A DNA stretch of 64,000 nucleotides from the NCBI GenBank assembly GCA_032622095.1, contig CP136064.1:248529827-248593826 (forward strand), written 5' to 3'. Of the stretch, positions 57,866 through 64,000 are shown in pieces (the stretch's first letter is position 1; each line of letters starts with the position of its first letter). A program made the position numbers and the translations under genes. The DNA comes from Siphonodentalium dalli (lineage: Eukaryota; Mollusca; Scaphopoda; Gadilida; Siphonodentaliidae). The notes under the pieces are model-generated. The model was given only the letters and a program-made list of their open reading frames with translations, searched no databases and had not been told where the DNA came from.

Positions 57866-58285
57866 CTTTTTTTTTTTGGGTGGGATTCGAACCACGGTCC
57901 GTTACGGCGATCGCACCTTGCGACTAAAAGTCCGACGTCAATACACCGAGGCGACAAAAAAAAAGGAAAAAGGAAGCTCGAATGTCCGCTGTATTCCGGC
58001 GAAAGTGCATGGCCATTCGAGCTACGGTAATGCTCTAAGTAATCGACTCCTTAACCACAGCAGAATTATGGGTAACCGAGAGCTTTCCGATGAATGGCAA
58101 CAAGCCATATTTCCGACTAAATCCTGAAAAGTTACCATTAATTCTGCTGTGGTTAAGGAGTCGATTACTTAGAGCATTACTGTACTTCCTTCTTTTTTTT
58201 GTCGCATCGGTGATATTGACGTCGGACTTTCAGTCGCAAGGCGTTTTCGCCGCCACGACCGGGGTTCGAATCGCACTCAACCCCC
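57866..58285. repeat. Inverted pair of tRNA-like (SINE-head) modules around a MITE
   Basis: Minus strand 57880-57957 reads GTCGCCTCGGTG...GTCGGACTTTTAGTCGCAAGG...GGTTCGAATCCCACC. Plus strand 58201-58278 reads GTCGCATCGGTG...GTCGGACTTTCAGTCGCAAGG...GGTTCGAATCGC. GGTTCGAAT is the tRNA box B; the layout with a long variable arm resembles class II tRNA-derived SINE heads. Neither folds as a clean tRNA by eye. The mariner MITE 58025-58182 sits between the arms. Confidence 0.65.
58025..58182. mobile_element. Palindromic Tc1/mariner-type MITE, copy 3 (internally deleted)
   Basis: Left end CGGTAATGC and right end GCATTACTG, flanked by TA. About 50 bp of the left inner arm is missing, so 58072-58130 is now single-armed. 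CTCCTTAACC appears in both remaining arms, as in copy 2. Confidence 0.9.
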
Positions 58286-59640
58286 CTCCCAAATTTGCAC
58301 TGTCTCAAAATCCCATGCAGCTTCTAAAATCGGCGCCTTGTGTGTTTTAGTCCCAGACACGTACAAAGGGCAACGTTCCGCATGTCTTGGACACAACTGA
58401 AATACATATATCATGCAGCTGTGCCAAAATAATGTCTACCATATATTCAAAATAAATTTCCAAGTTCTATATAGGGTGTGTGAGTTGACAAAATGTCCCT
58501 TATAGAACTCGTCTGAAAAGCAATGTTCTAACTTCTCTGTGTTGTGATGTATCTTGCGCGTTTTGTTTTTGTCCTCTATAGTTTCATTGTTGGTTGACAT
58601 TCCGTTTATTTTCTTTCGGCCCTGTAAGGTGCATGATCCAAGATCGCATGCTACACTGGAGTTTGGATTTCAGGGCGTGGAAAATAGTTCGATTGTTTAA
58701 TCCATGGGTTTAAGTATTACGGATATCATGGACAACAAGAGGGGGTGGGGTCACACGTTTACCTGAGATATACCGGCAAATCGTCTTTATAGCGATAGTC
58801 TCGTCCCTGGCTCACAGGTTAAGCACTATAAGAAAAAATGCAGCATTGTCAGATTTGAACAGGAGTTGTCGCCCTTGTACTGTATTTCTTGTGTATATAT
58901 ATATACTCACGCATGTTATGGTCTACTGGACTACGTTTTGCTGACATTGCGACAACCACGATTTGGTCATGAATATTTACAACGTCACGGGTTTACAACA
59001 AAATTAAATCTCTCACGATGGTAAAAAAAAGATATTGGAGGAAGATGCCGGGGTCTTCCGCGCGTGTTTGCATGGGACATGGGCTACATAGTTGTTTCGT
59101 ACCAGAAGTGTAAACGAATCCCAAGTTTAGCCACGCGCACGAGCTAAGCTAAGATCAGCAGGTATTCGAATTCCTAATTTATAGTATGAACCAGACTAAT
59201 GCAGATAGACGCTATGTGGGCACTAAAGTAAACACCGAAGACGTTACATCCCTTTTATCTGTTGCTTCTTGCTAACCAAGCTTTTTCTGCCTTTGTTTGC
59301 TTATTCGGATTGCTGCTAATTCAAGTTATTGACTTACGCGGCTACTTTTCGGCAGCGCTGAGAGACCTGTATCATTTTTGAGACGTCCTCCCGTGAAAAC
59401 GACTCAGTTTTAGAGTCTATAAAAGAAAGAAATATAAGAAGGCACACTATACTTTTGGACATTTCTTTGAATGTATACGAGCATTTCCAACTTAAGGAGA
59501 TGTTAGCACTTGTCTTGCGTTACTTGAGAAGGTTGTTGTTTTTTTTTAAGTTGAGTGCAGTTTATTCAGGGACGAAGCTAGAGGGCCCCGTTAGGTAGGT
59601 GTTTACCTTGAATTTCCCCTTGAACCAGACCAAACTCCAA
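58286..59640. other. No gene recognised
   Basis: Only short frames; nothing supported. Confidence 0.45.
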
Positions 59641-59830
59641 GGATGACCATTTGAGACCCCAAATTCCCAAAAGCAGAAAAATATGCCAAACAACAAATTC
59701 ACCACTAATAAGAGTTTGGAAAATCAAACAATGAGATAAATTCCAACGGATATGTTGTGTAAAAGTGGCATGAACTTTCCGACTGTTTTAATTTTTGACC
59801 GAAGTTGACCCCCCCCCCCCTGTCGCCACA
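59640..59830. repeat. Diverged copy of the 8.44-kb dispersed repeat
   Basis: Ends with GGCATGAACTTTCCGACTGT, TTTTTGACCGAAGTTG and a C-run, parallel to 8707-8760. A second C-run lies near 59921. Confidence 0.5.
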
Positions 59831-60465
59831 TCTACGAGTGTATTAAATGTGATATTATTATCCCTCAACCAATACAATTCAGGAAGATTAAGATACGGAA
59901 TAGCGGCTGAAATGATGCCCCCCCCCCCCACAAAAATCAAACTACCAAATCAATCAGACATCGAATACCATATAAGGAGTGAGTTCGCGTGGACGTAGTA
60001 ATTAATATATCAGAGCTTGATTTGCACTAGCCACAGAAAGCTGATACAACATTAATTTAATATATGTCTGCAGTACAGTTGAAACACTTTTGTAAGTACG
60101 TGTATCTTGGTCATATCTCAATTGATACCACAAAAGTAAGCTACCGACATACGCTGCCAAAAGCTTAATAGTTTTTTATAACAATTCTCGATTGTTCTCG
60201 AAGTACATTCAGGTATTTTCAAGCTATTAACAGCGTTCACCTCAGGTGAATTAGAAATGTCTTTTCAGAGATAAGAAACCCAACTAAACAAGTGCCATTC
60301 AATTTTCAAAGTCAGTTAAATTTGACTGCCGTCATAGCTTTTTACTAAATCTGATAGCATGCTTTCATAAAGCAATTAAATATCTGCACCATAATGACAC
60401 GATGTCATGCCCTGTGCCCCAGGTCGATAGTATAAGTCCATTAGTGCCCATGCCCCAGAGGTTTG
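59831..60465. other. No gene recognised
   Basis: AT-rich unique sequence. Confidence 0.4.
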
Positions 60466-60473
60466 GGGCCCCG

Positions 60474-60560
60474 TTGCTTCTAGTTGGTGAGATGCATTTA
60501 TAGCCGCCGTGAGCCGCATAACGAGGGCGAAGCTGGTTCGATTCCCGCTATAGTAACCAA
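60474..60560 (+). repeat. tRNA-like sequence or SINE head
   Basis: GTTGCTTC at 60474 can pair with ATAGTAAC at 60552 in six of seven positions; AGTTGGTGAGATGC resembles box A and GGTTCGATTCCCGC (about 60534) is a good box B. The middle does not give a clear anticodon arm. A decayed tRNA gene or SINE head fits better than an active tRNA. Confidence 0.45.
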
Positions 60561-62677
60561 CGCAAGATCGTGCCAAGGTCGTGCCATGGACGAACGATTG
60601 AAACGACGATCAACCACAATAGACAAATACAAACACCACCAACAAGGCGCTCCACACAAAAAACTGCGACACAATCCGATGATTTCATGGTTCAGTACTC
60701 CCACGCTCAAGTGAAATTTCCTTGTGTGTATGTATACGTACGTCAACTTTTTTATTTTAGGTGAATTTTATTGAGAAAGAAAACCACGAAATGTGAATGA
60801 ATGTACTGGCTCGTTTCAAATTATCAGATCAGAACGTAGATTTCTATCCATTAATGAACGCACAGTATTTGCTCAATCAGCAGAAATTGCTCATGTGGCC
60901 ATATCTACATTGTGTCTGCTGTGGCATGACCATTGCTCCTATAGCAAAAACTGTGGGAAATTTAGTGCCTATTCGGTTCATTCAATTAACTGTTTTTGTT
61001 TTTTGCATGACCGAAAATCTCAGATAATTTGTACAGCCTCGAGCACTCCAGTATAACGAGAGAAAAAAACACAAGAGCTGCATTGCATTTAATATTTTAA
61101 TACTAGATACAAGAAACACAAATTATCCTATCCATTAAGTTAGTTTTAGAAACGCGAGTTGCGTAATAAGTGCACATTTTAATGTAGAGGGTCTGGGTTT
61201 AAGATGGCTGCCAAATGTCATCAGAGAGTTAATTTCATTGATGTTCATTCGCCGTAGCACGTATCAGAACAAGATCTCCCTTGTGTCGATAAAGTGCAGT
61301 CGCGATGTCTTTCATCTATTTTAATATATAGTGCATAGTGGTGGTGGTGGTGGTAAGTGACCTCCAAGCAGTTTCTTTTTATATGGAATGGGACACACCT
61401 CACATAATACAGAAAATAACGCACATATGCATTTTACTCCAATAATATAAATATACAGAAGCGAACAGTGAACTTACATTTTTCTTTTGATATCAAACGA
61501 GATAATATCTTCCGTTCCAGAGACGGCGCATGGTTGATCTAGTTTGAAAATATGTCGTGATTTTTGTCCTTGTCGGAGTTTCACCAATTGCTGTAGTTCA
61601 GCAAAAATGCACAGTTAACATTAAGTGCGAAGCAGTTAATGATCGGCGCCGGTGGAATCCATTTTCGCGTGAGAGGTTGTCTGTTAGTTGTTTATCGGAG
61701 ATGGGTTGTTACGTGACTTTTGAACGTGCAGTCGCGTGAATTCTCAGTGAATGCAATCGTTTGCGCCGTAATTCCGCTATCAGAATGTCTGCAACCTGTT
61801 CAATTGCAATGTTTGGTCATTTTTAGTGTAAATCCCAATGATACCATATGAAAATCCCACAGAATAGTCATTTAAAGCAATTTCGAAAAGTATGTCGGAA
61901 CAGGATTCGGACAAAACAATATTTTCGGACAAATCCGGATCCAGGTTAAATAGTCCCGTGATTCCGCACCATAATTACTGCTGACACCGTCGTGATAATG
62001 TCATGCGACTGAACCATAATGGGAACCATAGTGGAAATAAATGGTTTTAGGACTGTTTCCTTATGCTATCCCCGATGGTTTTGGTCACCTATTAGTGCCG
62101 AACAACTCGTTTACAGTCTTATATCCTGAATAAACGCCATACTCCTGCTGGGCATTGGTCGACTGCGGAAGTGACAGTGTACCATATGGTACATCGTATC
62201 CTTCCCCATGTGACCTATGTCCAGTAATAATCTAATACTTTGTTATTCAACATCTCAGTAATTTATGTTAATCTGGTACGTGTTATATCACTTATATACC
62301 ATGTATTCCTTTCGTCTATTTTATCTTTACATGTAGGCTGCCATACACTGATGTGTGTTATCTTATAACCGATGTAAAACTTCAACCACATCTGACCATC
62401 ACACATGCACCAAGGGCATTGCAGAAATTCCCCCCAAAAAGCTGTATATATATGCATGCTAGATCCATTTAAATAAATTTACACTGTACATAGCGTGTAA
62501 GCGAGAGAAAGTATTTGGAAGATGAGAAGAGTGATGAAATATTTGTTACTGTTTATGGTGAGAATAAAACTCGATCATCCCTGAGCACACGTGTTAGTGA
62601 CTTAAGGTAGGGGTCCGGGCGCGCCACAGTATATACTCGTTGTCATAATTTTTTTTTTAATGCGACTGGTAATTGAA
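60561..62677. other. No gene recognised
   Basis: Several 60-90 residue frames on both strands, none recognisable. A (GGT)n run near 61339. No TIR or array seen. Confidence 0.45.
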
Positions 62678-62681
62678 TTAA

Positions 62682-63074
62682 CCCTTTACCCAACAAACCG
62701 GCCAAAACCGGCCAAATAAAGCTTCAACAGCCTAAAATATCTTCGGTCTGTCTCAATAGAACCATACAAATATGGATATCATTGGAACCGGCTCCTTGAC
62801 CACATTGTGATAGTTACAGTTATGCCCTGTGCCAATGCATTCTCTTATATATGCGAGTCGACCATAGGTCGCCTCGCATATATAAGAGAATGCATTGGCC
62901 TAACAAAAATCTTTTTTTAACACTTTTTACCATTTTTTCTTACATTCTTTAACAATTTTATATTTTTTTAATGTGTTAAGCCAATGCATTCTCTTATATA
63001 TGCGAGGCGACCTATGGTCGACTCGCATATATAAGAGAATGCATTGGCACAGGGCCCTTCTGTTGGGTAAAGGG
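62682..63074. mobile_element. piggyBac-like MITE with twin hairpins, copy 2
   Basis: CCCTTTACCCAACA...TGTTGGGTAAAGGG with TTAA at 62678-62681 and 63075-63078. Hairpins at 62831-62899 and 62980-63048. Nearly identical to 50619-51009, so recent transposition is likely. No transposase. Confidence 0.93.
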
Positions 63075-63078
63075 TTAA

Positions 63079-64000
63079 TGACTCGTTTTAGTAGCTGCTG
63101 GCTCCCTGTTCTGTTTTGTGTTACTCTGTATATATGAGAGCACAACAATTTTATCGCGTAATTCGATTCCACAATCGTCGCAGTTAAACTATTTACACAT
63201 AGGGGACAGTGGCTCAGTTACCGAGGTTCATAGATTGTTTTCCATGCATATATCAAGCCACCCAGCTATGTCGATGCTGGTTCTATCTATACGAATAGCA
63301 CTCAATTATGTTTGTCCGGGCTACATTCCACCAAAACGGCTGGACACTCGGAGTTGAAAAGTTGTACATAGGGGTAATTTGACCGGGAAATATTATCCTG
63401 TTGAACTCAGATGTCTTAAAAGGGGCAACTGAGACTCCTAGTTGAATTATGTTATCAAATTGCTGCACATAAGTGAGCAGAACGCGCTTTATCCATACCA
63501 TAACAGGAATAAGTCAACAGTGAACGCTCTTTATTATTACATGAACCCGACTGTTCAAAACGCTTCAAATTCTCAAGATGAACGAACACCAATCATAAAG
63601 AGAGAAAGTCTGCTACACGAGCAGCTGACACCCCGAACGACCATCAAGCTCGACTTAAAGATGATCGCACTCACACGACAACCCGTCATCCAGCTGTATG
63701 TCAAAACACTTCAAGTTGTTTCTAACCTTCTTTACCCTAGCTATTAAACACGGATTGGTGCTTCATGCAAAGGGAGAGTACCCCGATTTGTACATCTTTA
63801 TATCTTAGGAAGTTTGTTTGTTGCTTGGCGGGGTCGGTGGTTTTTATGTGCAATGGCAAAAGTGTCACGATGACATTCACCCTCTGCATGTCTTTCATCG
63901 ACCAACAAAAATATAACGTTATTCATTATATGATGTGACTGAACCGACATACAGTCAACCCCAACCAAACATCCATGACGTTATTAGTGCTGTGCTATAG
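63079..64000. other. No gene; MITE fragment at 63482-63545
   Basis: AACGCGCTTTATCCATACCA and GAACGCTCTTTATTATTAC match the subterminal motif of the AGGYACGG MITE family. The 101-residue frame at 63442-63747 overlaps it and is not recognisable. Confidence 0.5.

Noticed and set aside
60474-60560. Functional tRNA gene
   Set aside because: Box B is good, but the anticodon arm does not fold and the acceptor stem has a mismatch and a G-T pair.

Overview
This is repeat-dominated, AT-rich nuclear DNA from an animal, most likely a marine invertebrate. A mollusc or another lophotrochozoan fits best, judging by the Ty3/Gypsy polyprotein, the gag-like LINE ORF1, the Helitron tails and the palindromic MITEs; this placement is an inference. 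I found no intact host gene, no rRNA, no convincing tRNA gene and no CRISPR. All recognisable protein coding belongs to transposable elements, and all of it is broken.

Layout. 0-8 kb: dispersed and inverted repeats, two small LINE reverse-transcriptase remnants (3.7 and 5.45 kb), a TTAA-flanked MITE (2174-2666), several long perfect hairpins and a 29-bp minisatellite (6.68 kb). 7.5-13.3 kb: a 494-bp TTAA MITE, then a 5.3-kb TTAA-flanked structure (8022-13331) with 11-bp terminal inverted repeats (TIRs). It encloses a decayed Gypsy element (primer-binding site, gag 3' part, protease, RT/RNase H, integrase, no 3' LTR) and GAGATATCTC motifs near both ends. 13.5-17.8 kb: a MITE-like inverted repeat and the 5' part of a LINE on the minus strand. 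That LINE is split by a 973-bp hAT-type MITE with a perfect 8-bp target duplication. 18-23 kb: diverged repeats and a non-autonomous Helitron (21304-21991). 23.4-26.2 kb: a 2.5-kb TIR element holding a GC-rich tandem array that reverses orientation in its middle, next to a small MITE. 26-34 kb: a Tc1/mariner-type palindromic MITE (27.1 and 33.5 kb), a 30-bp minisatellite (28.0-28.9 kb) and another TTAA MITE (32868-33347). 35-40 kb: a TIR-bounded element, another copy of the 7.5-kb MITE family and a 1.55-kb minisatellite. 41.4-45.3 kb: a fold-back element with arms of about 0.6 kb around a 42-bp-unit array. 46.8-49.9 kb: a second LINE 5' copy on the plus strand carrying a second hAT-type MITE, a pair of hairpins and a 448-bp palindromic repeat. 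50-64 kb: two piggyBac-like MITEs with twin hairpins, a SINE-like element, a second Helitron, a second 448-bp repeat, and inverted tRNA-like modules around a third mariner MITE.

The window reads as a record of nested insertions. The two LINE copies act as each other's empty-site reference and date the MITEs inside them. Several unrelated-looking MITE families share one architecture: TTAA target, TIR beginning AGG, length near 0.5 kb. The 5.3-kb structure carrying Gypsy sequence is the largest member and the item most worth following up. Boundaries given for dispersed repeats without clear ends are approximate.
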